Source: Mycobacterium sp. GA-1285
GTDB taxonomy: Bacteria > Actinomycetota > Actinomycetes > Mycobacteriales > Mycobacteriaceae
Length of the DNA stretch: 64,000 nt
Assembly (NCBI RefSeq): GCF_001499905.1
Contig: NZ_LQIS01000005.1
Location: 62,001 to 126,000 of the forward strand
Reading direction: 5' to 3'
The position numbers were made by a program, and so were the translations under genes. Positions 1 through 8,562 of the stretch are shown piece after piece. Each line of letters starts with the position of its first letter. Position 1 is the stretch's first letter. Under the pieces are notes generated by a model. That model ran no database searches, was not told the DNA's origin, and was given only the letters and a program-made list of their open reading frames with translations.

Positions 1-347
1 TCGAACGTGTCGCGCAGGTTGTCTGAAGTGAGGCTGAGGAACGGGCCATAGGTTGCGAAGCCCACGTTGTTCACCAGAATGTCGATGCGGCCGAATTCGT
101 CGATCGCGGTTTGCACCACCCGCTCACTGTCGTCGCGGTTGAGCGCATCGGCCGTCAACGCGAGGCCGTTGCCACCCGCCGCTTGGATGTCCGCGATCGT
201 CGACTCGATCTCGGATGACGTACGCGCGGTTCCGACCACCGTGGCACCCGCTTCGGCGAGCACCTTTGCGATCCCCTCGCCTACACCTCGCCCCGCGCCG
301 GTAACGATCGCGACCTGCCCGTCCAGCTGGAACTGTTCAAGCGCCAC
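1..347 (-). CDS. SDR family oxidoreductase, N-terminal part (runs off the window)
   Basis: This is the 5' part of a short-chain dehydrogenase/reductase read on the minus strand; its 3' end lies before position 1. The translation from the GTG at 347 runs VALEQFQLDGQ, then the Rossmann glycine motif TGAGRGVG, and further on the NNVG segment that follows beta-4 in classical SDRs. The catalytic Ser-Tyr-Lys region is outside the window. Family members reduce or oxidise hydroxy/keto groups with NAD(P)H in the cytosol. It is divergent from the VOC-family gene at 425, with a degenerate GAGAA-type operator between them. The start is the most plausible in-frame GTG, but an upstream alternative is possible. 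Confidence 0.85.
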   Translation of the reverse strand, partial: MALEQFQLDGQVAIVTGAGRGVGEGIAKVLAEAGATVVGTARTSSEIESTIADIQAAGGNGLALTADALNRDDSERVVQTAIDEFGRIDILVNNVGFATYGPFLSLTSDNLRDTF

Positions 348-366
348 ATCGCGAATGTACCGCAGC

Positions 367-382
367 GAGAATAAGACTTTCC
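367..382. promoter_or_regulatory. Degenerate GAGAA-N6-TTCTC operator
   Basis: The sequence GAGAATAAGACTTTCC lies between divergent genes starting at 347 and 425. The left half matches the exact sites elsewhere in the island; the right half is TTTCC instead of TTCTC. It is listed as a member of the family by position and half-site, which is inference. Confidence 0.4.
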
Positions 383-424
383 GAAGTCCGGAAATCGGTT
401 TTCACGGCGGCTTAAGGTACTGGA

Positions 425-844
425 GTGACCGGACCACTACCCCTGCTGCACCACGTGGTGTTCGCGATCGCATGGGAACGCCTGGATCGCGCGGCTAACT
501 ATCTCACCGATCTTGGGTTTCAATTCCAGGCTTTTGAACACCTGGAATTAGGCCTTGCGATCAGGCTCGACTGGGACCGCGGTTTCGAACTCATCTCACC
601 GCTGCCCGGTGCACCGACCGAGGCGGGAACCGCGGCAGACTTCCTCGCCCGCCGCGGCGACGGGTTGTTCTCTGTGGTCGTGCGGACCGCCGATTGTCAA
701 GCGGGCGAGCACATAGCGATGGGTCACGGCGTCGAATCCGACTTTCGCCAGCATGTCGAGGGTGACGGATTCGAGGTCACCGAAGTGAAACTGGAGCCCT
801 TGTTCGGGATCCCGCTGACGCTGCTGGAGACCAATCTGCCGTGA
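425..844 (+). CDS. VOC (glyoxalase/bleomycin-resistance fold) family protein
   Basis: The product is 139 residues, the size of a single two-module VOC domain. The N-terminus, LLHHVVFAI, with a His on the first strand, and the C-terminal LEPLFGIPLTLLET segment fit the paired beta-alpha-beta-beta-beta modules of the glyoxalase superfamily. Members include metal-dependent isomerases, dioxygenases and epimerases such as methylmalonyl-CoA epimerase. The exact reaction cannot be read here. The GTG start at 425 is chosen because translation begins directly with the first strand of the fold. It is divergent from the partial SDR and convergent with the acyl-CoA synthetase, whose stop is 3 bp away. Confidence 0.7.
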   Translation: MTGPLPLLHHVVFAIAWERLDRAANYLTDLGFQFQAFEHLELGLAIRLDWDRGFELISPLPGAPTEAGTAADFLARRGDGLFSVVVRTADCQAGEHIAMGHGVESDFRQHVEGDGFEVTEVKLEPLFGIPLTLLETNLP

Positions 845-847
845 CGT

Positions 848-2455
848 TCACTCGTCTGACAGGAGCCCGCTCAGCTGCTTGGCGAGGTCCGACTTCTTCA
901 CCTTGCCCGTGGCAGTGAACGGCAGCGCCTCTTTGTCTGTCACCCAAATGAACTTCGGGACTTTGTATGCCGACAGGCGGCTGCGCACATCTGCCCGCAG
1001 CGCCTCGGCATCCAGCTCCGCGTCACCGCGCGGCACCACCGCCGCCGCAACGACCGTTCCGTTCCGGCTGTCCTCCGCGCCAACGACATACGCCTCGAGG
1101 ACGCCATCACATGCCGACAGGGCCGACTCCACCTCGCCCGGTGTGACGTTGGTTCCGCCACTCGTCTTGATCAGGTCGCCCAACCGCCCGGTGAACGTGA
1201 TCCAGCCGTCGTCGTGCTGAACTCCGCAGTCGCCCGTTCGGTAGTAGCCGTCCGGCGTGAACACGTCCTCGCGTTCGCGCTTGTACAACCGCTGCATCAG
1301 CGAGTAGCCACGCACCCAGATCTCACCGTCGCCGCCCGGGGGGACAGGGTCTCCCGTCGCTGGGTCGACCAGAACATGCGACAACCCCTCGATCGAGTAT
1401 CCGCCGGTCACCGAGCGATCGGGCGGCTGTGGTGGATACGGGTCGACACCGATGTGGTTGCCGCACAGTTCGGTCATCCCCAGCGCATTTGGGCCTTGCG
1501 GCCGGCGTTCTGGGGGCACCATCGCGGGCATGCTCGTGCGCTGCACCGAGCTCAGGTCGCGCCACGCGAAGTCCGGGTGCTCGGCCAGCGACTTGCCTTG
1601 CTGTGGCCAACCCAGCGTGATGGTCGCGCGATGACGCTCGATCAACTCGAGCGCGTCGGCGGCGTCGAACGCCGGTTGGGTGATCAGTGTCGCGCCGTGG
1701 TGGATCACCGCATGGATGCCGGTGATCAGGCCGCCGACCCAGAAAAACGGCATCGCTGTGAACAACACGGTGGTGTTCGTGACGCCGTAGTCGAAGGTGA
1801 GGTTGTACGTGTGACGCACCAACGTCCCGTGGGTGTGCACAGGGCCTTTCGGGTCGCCGGTGCTTCCCGAGGTGTAGATGATCATCACGTCGTCGGCCGG
1901 CGTCACGCACGACTCGACCTCGGCCAGGAAGTCGGCGTCGTAGGTCCCGGCGGCGCTGACCCGTAGCGTTGTTGCCCACGGCCGGTCGCACTTCCCCCAC
2001 ACGGCGATCGTGCGCAGAAACGGTGCGCCGGACACGGCCAGCCTCCCGGGAGCCCTCTGGTCGGCCAGGCCCGGCAGCGCCTCCTCGAGGCGGTCGAGGA
2101 AACTGTGGCCACGGAAATCCGATAGCGCGAGGATTGCGCGCAGATCGGCGTGACGCGCGGTCCACGCCAGCTCAGACGCCTTGTAGAACGTGTTCAACGG
2201 GACGGCAACCGCACCGATGCGGGTGGTCGCGAACCAGGCGATAGCCCAGTCGATGCTGTTGGGCATCAGGATGCCGACGTGGTCGCCCTTTCCGAAGCCC
2301 TCGTCCAGCAGTGCCCCTGCCAACCGCGCCGACCGCTGGTCCAGGTCGGAATAGGTCAGCGTCTGACCATCCGCGACCAGAAACGGCTTGTCTCCGAACC
2401 GCGCTGCAGACCTGACGAGGGTGGGCACCGTTGGTGTGAGTATCGGGAAGGGCAC
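848..2455 (-). CDS. AMP-dependent acyl-CoA synthetase / ligase
   Basis: This is a 535-residue class I adenylate-forming enzyme that should activate a carboxylic acid with ATP and CoA. The P-loop-like motif YTSGSTGDPKG lies near residue 194. The aromatic-gate region, ALGMTELCG, follows, then YRTGDCG, the hinge GRLGDLIKTSG, and the C-terminal catalytic lysine motif TATGKVKK near residue 520. Length is normal for FadD-type enzymes. Translation starts at GTG 2455. It is divergent from the NTF2-like gene at 2574 and shares with it an exact GAGAA-N6-TTCTC operator. The substrate is unknown; the context suggests the acid fed into the neighbouring CoA pathway. Confidence 0.93.
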   Translation of the reverse strand: MPFPILTPTVPTLVRSAARFGDKPFLVADGQTLTYSDLDQRSARLAGALLDEGFGKGDHVGILMPNSIDWAIAWFATTRIGAVAVPLNTFYKASELAWTARHADLRAILALSDFRGHSFLDRLEEALPGLADQRAPGRLAVSGAPFLRTIAVWGKCDRPWATTLRVSAAGTYDADFLAEVESCVTPADDVMIIYTSGSTGDPKGPVHTHGTLVRHTYNLTFDYGVTNTTVLFTAMPFFWVGGLITGIHAVIHHGATLITQPAFDAADALELIERHRATITLGWPQQGKSLAEHPDFAWRDLSSVQRTSMPAMVPPERRPQGPNALGMTELCGNHIGVDPYPPQPPDRSVTGGYSIEGLSHVLVDPATGDPVPPGGDGEIWVRGYSLMQRLYKREREDVFTPDGYYRTGDCGVQHDDGWITFTGRLGDLIKTSGGTNVTPGEVESALSACDGVLEAYVVGAEDSRNGTVVAAAVVPRGDAELDAEALRADVRSRLSAYKVPKFIWVTDKEALPFTATGKVKKSDLAKQLSGLLSDE

Positions 2456-2526
2456 GACGTGAAATCCTTCGCAATCCTGTGCTCGGAAGGGCTGGTTTCA
2501 ACAGGATAGCCATCTTCACACAAACC

Positions 2527-2542
2527 GAGAATATCGGTTCTC
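2527..2542. promoter_or_regulatory. Exact 16-bp palindromic operator (GAGAA-N6-TTCTC)
   Basis: GAGAATATCGGTTCTC is a perfect 5+6+5 inverted repeat placed 72 bp before the ligase start and 32 bp before the NTF2-like start, in a divergent promoter region. Three more exact copies of the pattern occur at 21967, 28178 and 51941. It is probably the site of a TetR-type dimer; the cognate regulator is not known. Confidence 0.7.
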
Positions 2543-2573
2543 GCGGAGTTACGCGGCCGATTAGACTCCAGCC

Positions 2574-3122
2574 ATGTCGATGTCCGACCGGGTGGATCGA
2601 CTCGAGTCCCACATCGCGATCGCCCAATTGCCCTGCCGCTACGCCATGGCGCTCGATGCGCGTGATCTCGATGCCCTGGTGGCATTGTTCGTCGACGATG
2701 TTGCCGCCGGGGCGGAGGGCAGTGGCAGGGCAGCACTCAAACGGTGGTATGACGAGGTGCTCCGCAGGTTCTATCGAAGCATCCACCTGATCTGCGGGCA
2801 TACGGTCGATTTCGTCGACACCGACCACGCGACCGGGTCGACCTACTGCCGGGCCGAGCATGAGGACGGCGACGGCTGGTACGTCATCACGATGCGCTAC
2901 GACGATGTTTACGAGCGTCGCGACGGTGACTGGTACTTCGTCAAGCGACGAGAGCATCCCTGGTACGCCGTCGACGTGACCGAGCGCCCCGGACCCGAAT
3001 TCATCCGGTGGCCCACCGATGTGCCTCTTCGCGCGCAGATGCCGCATCGGATGCCGACCTGGCGAGCATTCTGGGACAGGGGCGATCCAACGGTTCCAGA
3101 ACGGCTCTCCCGGCGGCCCTAG
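2574..3122 (+). CDS. NTF2-like / SnoaL-type domain protein
   Basis: This is a 182-residue protein with the NTF2-like cone fold expected from its N-terminal helix (ALDARDLDALVALF) and strand-rich remainder (STYCRAEHEDGDGWYV, YERRDGDWYF). SnoaL_4-type proteins include polyketide cyclases, steroid isomerases and aromatic-ring dioxygenase small subunits; many bind hydrophobic ring compounds. In this island an isomerase or dehydratase role on a CoA or ring intermediate is possible but not shown. The ATG at 2574 follows the operator at 2527 by about 30 bp. The next gene downstream is the class III CoA transferase. Confidence 0.75.
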   Translation: MSMSDRVDRLESHIAIAQLPCRYAMALDARDLDALVALFVDDVAAGAEGSGRAALKRWYDEVLRRFYRSIHLICGHTVDFVDTDHATGSTYCRAEHEDGDGWYVITMRYDDVYERRDGDWYFVKRREHPWYAVDVTERPGPEFIRWPTDVPLRAQMPHRMPTWRAFWDRGDPTVPERLSRRP

Positions 3123-3140
3123 CGTGTTCACCGATCGCCC

Positions 3141-3191
3141 CGATAGTCTGATTCTCAAATACGTAAACGTTCGTTAACGCTTGTAGGAGGG
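3141..3191 (+). promoter_or_regulatory. Promoter region: half operator, CGTTAACG element and GGAGG ribosome site
   Basis: A half operator, TTCTC, at 3152-3156 is preceded by GATA. AAACGTTCGTTAACGC follows at 3165-3180; nearly the same sequence precedes the ECH gene at 37609. The Shine-Dalgarno sequence GGAGG is at 3186-3190, five bases before the ATT codon used as the start of the CoA transferase. Confidence 0.4.
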
Positions 3192-3195
3192 CGAC

Positions 3196-4416
3196 ATTAC
3201 CGTCGACAACGTACTCAACGGGGTTCGGGTTCTCGAGGTCGCTGCGTGGACCTTCGTGCCGTCGGCCGGTGCGGTGCTCGCCGAATGGGGTGCCGAGGTC
3301 ATCAAGGTCGAGCCGCGCGACGGCGGCGATCCGCAGCGTGGCCTCGTTACGATGGGGATCGTCGACGAGGGTGGCGGTTCGGTCAACTACATGATCGAGA
3401 TCCCGAATCGTGGCAAGAAGTCGATCGGCGTCGACCTCACCACACCGGGCGGTCAAGAGGTGATTCGCGCACTGGCGAAGACCTGCGATGTCTTCCTGAC
3501 CAGCTATCTGCCGGAACGCCGCAGAAAGTTCGGCATCGATGTCGACGACATTCGCGAAGTGAATCCGGGCATCGTGTACGTCCGGGGATCTGGCCACGGT
3601 CCCAAGGGGCCGGACGCCGACAAGCCGGGTTATGACGGTGTCTCCTACTGGGCGCGCGGTGGCATCGCCACCGTTTTGACCGAAGACGCCGACGAGCTCG
3701 TCCGCTCGCGCCCGGCGTTCGGTGATCTCCTCGGCGGCATGACCATCGCCGGCGGTATCGCTGCGGCGCTGTACAAGAAAGCGACGACCGGTGAGGGATC
3801 GGTTGTGGACGTATCGCTGCTCGGGCTGGCGGCCTGGAACCTCAGCCCAGACGTAGCGGTGAGCCAAATTCACGGCGGGAGTGCGATTCCCAAGTTCGGG
3901 CATGCGGATGCCCCCAACCCGCTGGTGGGTACGTACCGCACGAAGGACGGCCGTTACGTCCAGCTGATGATGCTGCAACTCGACAAGTTCTACGCCGAGG
4001 CGATGCGGGTGATCGGCCTGCCCGATCTCGTCGACGATCCGCGGTTCGCTGACCCCGCGTCCCGATACGAGAATCGAGTCAGCCTGATCTCCCTGCTCGA
4101 CGAGGCATTCGCCAAGCGCACACTTGCCGAGTGGCGCGCCACGCTGGCACCGCTGTCGGGCGCGTGGGGCATCGTGCAGACCCCGGGGGAACTGTGCGAG
4201 GATCCTGCCGTCACCGCGAACGGATATGTCGCCCGCACGGAAACCGTCAACGGCGTCCCGTTCTCATTACCCACGAATCCCGTTCAGTTCGACGAGCATC
4301 CGGTGATTCCCTCGGGCGCGCCCGAACATGGCCAACACACCGAGGAAGTGTTGATGGACGCCGGAATCGACTGGGACACCATCGAAGAGCTCAAGAACTC
4401 AGGAGCCATTCTGTGA
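3196..4416 (+). CDS. Class III (CaiB/BaiF) CoA transferase, probable ATT start
   Basis: This 406-residue protein transfers CoA between carboxylic acids through an enzyme-bound anhydride. The N-terminal LNGVRVLEVAAWTFVPSAG and the GAEVIKVEPRDGGDP segment are hallmarks of the family, and FGDLLGGM supplies the probable nucleophilic Asp (Asp169 of formyl-CoA transferase). The first ordinary start in frame is GTG 3256, but that would delete the first beta strand. The conserved N-terminus extends upstream to an ATT codon at 3196 with GGAGG five bases before it, and an in-frame TAG at 3184 blocks anything earlier. The 3' end overlaps the P450 start by 4 bp, so the two are co-translated. The ATT start is inferred. 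Confidence 0.85.
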   Translation: MTVDNVLNGVRVLEVAAWTFVPSAGAVLAEWGAEVIKVEPRDGGDPQRGLVTMGIVDEGGGSVNYMIEIPNRGKKSIGVDLTTPGGQEVIRALAKTCDVFLTSYLPERRRKFGIDVDDIREVNPGIVYVRGSGHGPKGPDADKPGYDGVSYWARGGIATVLTEDADELVRSRPAFGDLLGGMTIAGGIAAALYKKATTGEGSVVDVSLLGLAAWNLSPDVAVSQIHGGSAIPKFGHADAPNPLVGTYRTKDGRYVQLMMLQLDKFYAEAMRVIGLPDLVDDPRFADPASRYENRVSLISLLDEAFAKRTLAEWRATLAPLSGAWGIVQTPGELCEDPAVTANGYVARTETVNGVPFSLPTNPVQFDEHPVIPSGAPEHGQHTEEVLMDAGIDWDTIEELKNSGAIL

Positions 4417-5642
4417 ACGCGACGTCGCCCGAGGTTGACGGCGGACCGGTCGAATTCGATCCGTTCTCCCAAGATTTCTTCGACGGCGCGTACGACACCT
4501 ATCGGCGCCTGCGCGACGAGGCGCCGATCTATTACAACGAGAGGTGGGACTTCTGGGCGCTGACCAGGTATGACGATGTAACGCCCGCGACCAAGGATCA
4601 CGAGACCTTCTCGTCGGCCAAAGGCGCCACGCTCGACATGGTCAAGGCGCACGACGACGCGATCCCCGTTCCCAAGGTGATCATCTCGATGGATCCGCCC
4701 GAGCATCAGAAGATGCGCCGACTGGTCAGCAACGTCTTCACCCCCCGCGCGATCGCCGCACTGGAAGACATGGTGCGCGAGAAGGTCTATGAACGCATCG
4801 AAGCGCTGAACCCGGACCAGTTCGACGTCGTCGCCGACTTCTCGGCCCTGTTTCCGAACGAGGTCATCACGACCATGCTCGGAGTTCCGAAGGAGGACCG
4901 CGACCAGATCCGCCGCTGGCTGGATCTCCTGCTCGAACGTCGTCCCGGCGAGATCGCCGTGCCCAGAGAAGGGTACGAGGCCTCGATGAACACCGGCCTC
5001 TACTACTACGACCTCGTACGGCAGCGTCGGGCGGCGCCCCAGGACGACATGATCAGCCGTCTCATCGAGACGGAGATCGAGCGAGACGGATTGGTGGAAA
5101 AGCTCACCGATGTCGACATCACGGGCTTCGCCACGATGCTCGGAGGCGCCGGCGCGGAGACGGTCACCAAACTGGTGGGCAATGCGATGGTCGCGTTCGC
5201 CGACTTCCCCGATCAGTGGCGGAAACTTCGGGCAGACCGCAACAGGATCCCCGCAGCGGTCGAGGAACTCCTGCGGTACGAAGCGCCGTCGCAGTATCAG
5301 ATCCGGACCGCGACGCGCGATGTCACCTACCACGGCACCACGATTCCGAAGGACGCGGCCGTATTGCTCGTGACGGGGTCGGCACTGCGCGACGAGCGGA
5401 TGTTCGACGACCCCGACCGGTTGGACATCGATCGGGAACGCAAGATGGGCTTCAACCTCGCCTTCGGTTACGGCGTGCACAGTTGTCTCGGAGCAGCGTT
5501 GGCTCGCATGGAAAGCCGCATCGCGCTCGACGCGCTGCTCGACCTCATTCCCGAGTATGAGGTCGACCGCGACGGCCTCCGGCGCGTGGCGATGTCCAAT
5601 GTCTGCGGCTATTCCAACGTCCCGGTGCGCCGGACCTCTTGA
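4413..5642 (+). CDS. Cytochrome P450
   Basis: This is a 409-residue soluble bacterial P450. The I-helix contains GGAGAET (the oxygen-activating acid/Thr pair), the K-helix ExxR is in EELLRYEAP, and the heme-thiolate loop is FGYGVHSCLG with the ligand Cys near residue 358. It would hydroxylate a substrate using ferredoxin-delivered electrons; no ferredoxin or reductase gene is adjacent. The start is the GTG at 4413, which overlaps the stop of the CoA transferase (GTGA) and has AGGAG just upstream. The coupling suggests hydroxylation of the acid or CoA ester handled by that transferase. The P450 family number cannot be assigned by eye. Confidence 0.95.
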   Translation: MNATSPEVDGGPVEFDPFSQDFFDGAYDTYRRLRDEAPIYYNERWDFWALTRYDDVTPATKDHETFSSAKGATLDMVKAHDDAIPVPKVIISMDPPEHQKMRRLVSNVFTPRAIAALEDMVREKVYERIEALNPDQFDVVADFSALFPNEVITTMLGVPKEDRDQIRRWLDLLLERRPGEIAVPREGYEASMNTGLYYYDLVRQRRAAPQDDMISRLIETEIERDGLVEKLTDVDITGFATMLGGAGAETVTKLVGNAMVAFADFPDQWRKLRADRNRIPAAVEELLRYEAPSQYQIRTATRDVTYHGTTIPKDAAVLLVTGSALRDERMFDDPDRLDIDRERKMGFNLAFGYGVHSCLGAALARMESRIALDALLDLIPEYEVDRDGLRRVAMSNVCGYSNVPVRRTS

Positions 5643-5651
5643 GGCGGTCGT

Positions 5652-6215
5652 TCAGTCCGGAAGCGCGGGTTCGATTTCGATGAGACGGTGGAACCGACCG
5701 GTGAACACTTCCTTGGTGGACGAAGGTGCCTCCGTGTCGGCCGCTTTCAGCGCATAGTGCTTGAAGGCGCACGCGGCCGAGCTGAGGCGGTGTTCGAACT
5801 CGGACACGGACGCGGTTGCCGCAGGCCAGGTTCCGCCCCACACCGCCACATCGACGCCGTGTAGCCGCGTGGTATCGGCGATGAAGCGGCGCACTCCACG
5901 ATGCCGCTGGTACATCGGCGCGGCGAACAGGACCGCGTCCGGCCGATGCGACTCGGTATCGAAGGTGGCCGGCAGCGCATGACCTGTGGCACCGAGGATT
6001 TCCAGCGCCCGCACATGGGTTTCGCTCTCGAGGTAGATCGCGACGCGCCACCCGGCGCGCAGCGCGTCGACGACGAGTCCGCCGGCCGCCGATACCGCCT
6101 CCGCCGCATCCGGCGCTAGGACGATCAGTTTGTAGGGTGTCGCGTGGTCCCGGTCCTGGGGTCGGTGCCCCGTCTGTCTCGGTGTGGGCGTTGCGGTCGC
6201 CACGGTGGGTTTCAC
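5652..6215 (-). CDS. Conserved hypothetical protein, Rossmann-like
   Basis: I do not recognise this 187-residue protein. After a Pro/Thr-rich N-terminal 28 residues it shows alternating hydrophobic strands and helices (YKLIVLAPDAAEAV, GWRVAIYLESETHVRAL, PDAVLFAAPMYQRHRG, GVDVAVWGGTWPA), suggesting an alpha/beta sandwich. No catalytic motif stands out and no signal peptide is visible. The GTG at 6215 has GAGGAGGG five to six bases upstream. It is convergent with the P450 and lies downstream of tetR on the same strand, with its own upstream region holding two GAGAAT half-sites. Confidence 0.7.
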   Translation of the reverse strand: MKPTVATATPTPRQTGHRPQDRDHATPYKLIVLAPDAAEAVSAAGGLVVDALRAGWRVAIYLESETHVRALEILGATGHALPATFDTESHRPDAVLFAAPMYQRHRGVRRFIADTTRLHGVDVAVWGGTWPAATASVSEFEHRLSSAACAFKHYALKAADTEAPSSTKEVFTGRFHRLIEIEPALPD

Positions 6216-6246
6216 CCGGGCCCTCCTCGAGCGCGCTGACGATAGT

Positions 6247-6278
6247 GAGAATATCCAATAATGAGAATGTAAATTTTC
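6247..6278. promoter_or_regulatory. Two GAGAAT half-sites, one near-palindromic
   Basis: GAGAATGTAAATTTTC at 6263-6278 differs from the GAGAA-N6-TTCTC pattern at one arm base. A second half-site, GAGAATATCC, starts at 6247. They precede the unknown gene starting at 6215. Direct spacing of the two half-sites is 16 bp. Confidence 0.45.
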
Positions 6279-6314
6279 ATCAGGCCATCCGAATTCTCCA
6301 TGAGTGAAGACTCG

Positions 6315-6929
6315 TTACCGTCGGCGCCGAGCGCTGTCGACGAATCCACTGACGGCGTATGCGCGTACGAAGTCGGCCACGGCGTCGTCGTTTCGCATGT
6401 CGATCACTGCTGACGGAGTCGTGAACAGTGAGAACAGCATTCGGGCGAACCATTCACACGCCGACGGCACGTCGAGGTCCGAGCGAACCTCGCCGGTCAG
6501 CTTGGCCGCGGTCACGTAGGGGGCCAGGAAGTCGGCGCATTCCTTCAGGAGGGTGGCGGCGTTCTTCGTCATCATGAGGCTGACTTCCGCTGCGTCGAAG
6601 TACGCCTCGGGTTCGACCACCCGACGCGCCTGGGCGACGAAGACGGCGGCGCACACCAACCGTCCCTCCAGCGTGCTGTCCCCATGGCGGTCGATGGCCT
6701 TGGCCATGTTGCGGTAGAACCGCTGTGACGCCGCCTCGGCGCAGGCTTCGACGACCGTCTCCTTGTCGCGGAAGTACTCGTAGACGGTGCTGCGCGACAC
6801 CTCGGCCGCACGGGCGATGTCGACGATGGTCGTCTTGGCCAATCCCCGCGTCCGGAAGCAGGAGAAGGCAGCCGAGATGATTACATCCCGGGTGTCGATC
6901 GCCACCGATTGGGTCATGTCAGACGCCAC
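6315..6929 (-). CDS. TetR family transcriptional regulator
   Basis: This is a 204-residue TetR-type repressor. The N-terminal helix-turn-helix is clear: FRTRGLAKTTIVDIARAAEV followed by SRSTVYEYFRDKETVVEA. The C-terminal part is a variable ligand-binding helical domain; in catabolic clusters the ligand is usually an acyl-CoA intermediate. It follows the Ltp gene by 17 bp and is probably the last gene of the igr-like operon, so it may autoregulate that operon. It and the TetR at 47944 are the two candidates for recognising the GAGAA-N6-TTCTC sites. Start is GTG 6929 or the ATG four codons later. Confidence 0.92.
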   Translation of the reverse strand: MASDMTQSVAIDTRDVIISAAFSCFRTRGLAKTTIVDIARAAEVSRSTVYEYFRDKETVVEACAEAASQRFYRNMAKAIDRHGDSTLEGRLVCAAVFVAQARRVVEPEAYFDAAEVSLMMTKNAATLLKECADFLAPYVTAAKLTGEVRSDLDVPSACEWFARMLFSLFTTPSAVIDMRNDDAVADFVRAYAVSGFVDSARRRR

Positions 6930-6946
6930 CGCACGACATTAACCGC

Positions 6947-8116
6947 TCAGCGGTCCGGTGCGAGGATCAGGCCGCTGGTCGGGACGCCCGTGCCGGACGT
7001 CACCAGCACATGTTCGACGTCGTCGACCTGGTTGTACGACGTGCCGCGGATCTGTCGGACACCTTCGGTAATGCCGTTCATTCCGTGGATGTAGGCCTCG
7101 CCGAGCAGACCGCCGTTGGTGTTGATCGGCATCCGGCCACCCAGCGAAAGCTCGTCGACCGACACGAAGTCCTTGGCTTCGCCTCGCCCACAGAATCCGA
7201 GTTCCTCGAGCTGGGTGAACACGAAAGGGGTGAAATGGTCGTACAGGAACGCGGTCGAGATGTCGTCCGGCTTCAATCCGGAGTTGCGCCACAGCTTGTC
7301 GCCGACCACCCTCATCTCGGGAAGACCGGTGATGTCGTCGCGGTAGTAACTCGTCATCACCTCGCCGTCGTAGGCGGCGCCCTGGGCTGCGGCCGTGATC
7401 ACGGCCGGCGGCTTGGCGAGATCGCGCGCCCGCTCGACACTCGTCACCACCATCGCCACCCCGCCGTCACTCTCCTGACAGCAGTCGAGCAGACGCAACA
7501 CGGGCTCGATGATCCAGCGTGACTCCTGATGCTGTTCGATGGTGATCGGTTTGTCGTAGAACCAGGCATCGGGGTTCTTGGCCGCATGTTTGCGGTCGAT
7601 GACGGAGATCTTGCCGAAGTCGGCGTTGGTGACGCCGTACGTGGTCATGTAGCGCTGAGCATGAAGTGCAACCCACGCCGCCGGTGTCATGAAGCCGAAC
7701 GGGGCGTACGGGGCCATCCACAGTGGGGTGACGCCGGGTTGGCGTCCGGCACCGCCGAATCGAAATCCGGAGCGCTCGTTGAAAGCCCGGTAGCAGACCA
7801 CCGCCTCGGCTGCGCCCGTCGCGACGGCCATCGCGGCCTGCATCACCGTGCCTGCCGCTGCACCGCCTCCGTGCGGAACGCGGGTGAAGAAGGTGAGGTT
7901 CTGGATACCGACGTTGCGGGCGACCTCGATCTCTTCGTTCTCATCGACGGTGAATGTCACCATGCCGTCGATGTCCTTGGGGCTCAGGCCGGCATCCTCG
8001 ATTGCGGCCTTGACCGCTTCACAGGCCAGCTGCATTTCGGTGCGGCCGGATTCTTTGGAGAATTCGGTCTGGCCGATACCGACGAGCGCGGCCCTGGCGC
8101 CGATGCCGTCTCTCAC
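6947..8116 (-). CDS. Thiolase-fold lipid-transfer protein (Ltp2-like retro-aldolase candidate)
   Basis: This 389-residue thiolase-superfamily protein resembles SCP-x/Ltp proteins. The usual thiolase nucleophile position, in the helix after LTFFTRVPHGGGAAAG, has no Cys, and the His-Gly box of ordinary thiolases is replaced by GGLLGEAYIHGMNG. Loss of the nucleophilic Cys is a feature of Ltp2, which catalyses retro-aldol cleavage of a 17-hydroxy steroid C22-CoA with the DUF35 domain of ChsH2. A matching DUF35 protein is encoded four genes upstream (9687-10100). Its GTG start overlaps the MaoC stop. The retro-aldolase role is inferred by analogy. Confidence 0.85.
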   Translation of the reverse strand: MRDGIGARAALVGIGQTEFSKESGRTEMQLACEAVKAAIEDAGLSPKDIDGMVTFTVDENEEIEVARNVGIQNLTFFTRVPHGGGAAAGTVMQAAMAVATGAAEAVVCYRAFNERSGFRFGGAGRQPGVTPLWMAPYAPFGFMTPAAWVALHAQRYMTTYGVTNADFGKISVIDRKHAAKNPDAWFYDKPITIEQHQESRWIIEPVLRLLDCCQESDGGVAMVVTSVERARDLAKPPAVITAAAQGAAYDGEVMTSYYRDDITGLPEMRVVGDKLWRNSGLKPDDISTAFLYDHFTPFVFTQLEELGFCGRGEAKDFVSVDELSLGGRMPINTNGGLLGEAYIHGMNGITEGVRQIRGTSYNQVDDVEHVLVTSGTGVPTSGLILAPDR

Positions 8117-8562
8117 GAGACACCCTCGAGCAGGCTGAGCACCGCCGTGCCCTTGACGTGGTCACCCAGGCTGTTGGTCCCCTTGAACGTGACCTCGACG
8201 AGCCCCTCGCCGTCCGCAACGGACTTGTCGGTGACGCTGCCCTCGAACCGCAGCGGGTCGTTCGGGTAGGCGGGCACACCGAGCCGGATGGACAACTTCT
8301 TGATCATGGCCTCGGGTCCGGCCCAGTCGTGCAGGAACCTCACACACAGCCCGTTCGTCGTCAGGATGTTGAGGAAGATGTCCTTGGAGCCTTGGGAATT
8401 GGCGAAGTCGCGATCGTGGTGCACCGGCATGTAGTCGCGGGACGCGATCGCACCGGCGACGATCAGGGTGGTGGTGACTGGCACGTCGAGCGGCGTCACC
8501 TCGTCGCCGACGTTGACGTCGTTCCAGGCGAGCGTGGTGGTGCGGTTCAGTGTCGAGGTCAT
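8113..8562 (-). CDS. MaoC-like hydratase subunit (ChsH1-like)
   Basis: This is a 149-residue single hot-dog domain. The segment VAGAIASRDYMPVHHDRDFA holds the hydratase-2 motif region, with Asp and His available as catalytic residues, and SVTDK with VEVTFKGTN belongs to the C-terminal strands. In M. tuberculosis, ChsH1 (about 129 aa) pairs with the MaoC domain of ChsH2 to hydrate a steroid enoyl-CoA. Here the equivalent partner is the MaoC-N protein at 10104. The gene overlaps both neighbours by 4 bp, so the three are translationally coupled. Confidence 0.85.
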   Translation of the reverse strand: MTSTLNRTTTLAWNDVNVGDEVTPLDVPVTTTLIVAGAIASRDYMPVHHDRDFANSQGSKDIFLNILTTNGLCVRFLHDWAGPEAMIKKLSIRLGVPAYPNDPLRFEGSVTDKSVADGEGLVEVTFKGTNSLGDHVKGTAVLSLLEGVS

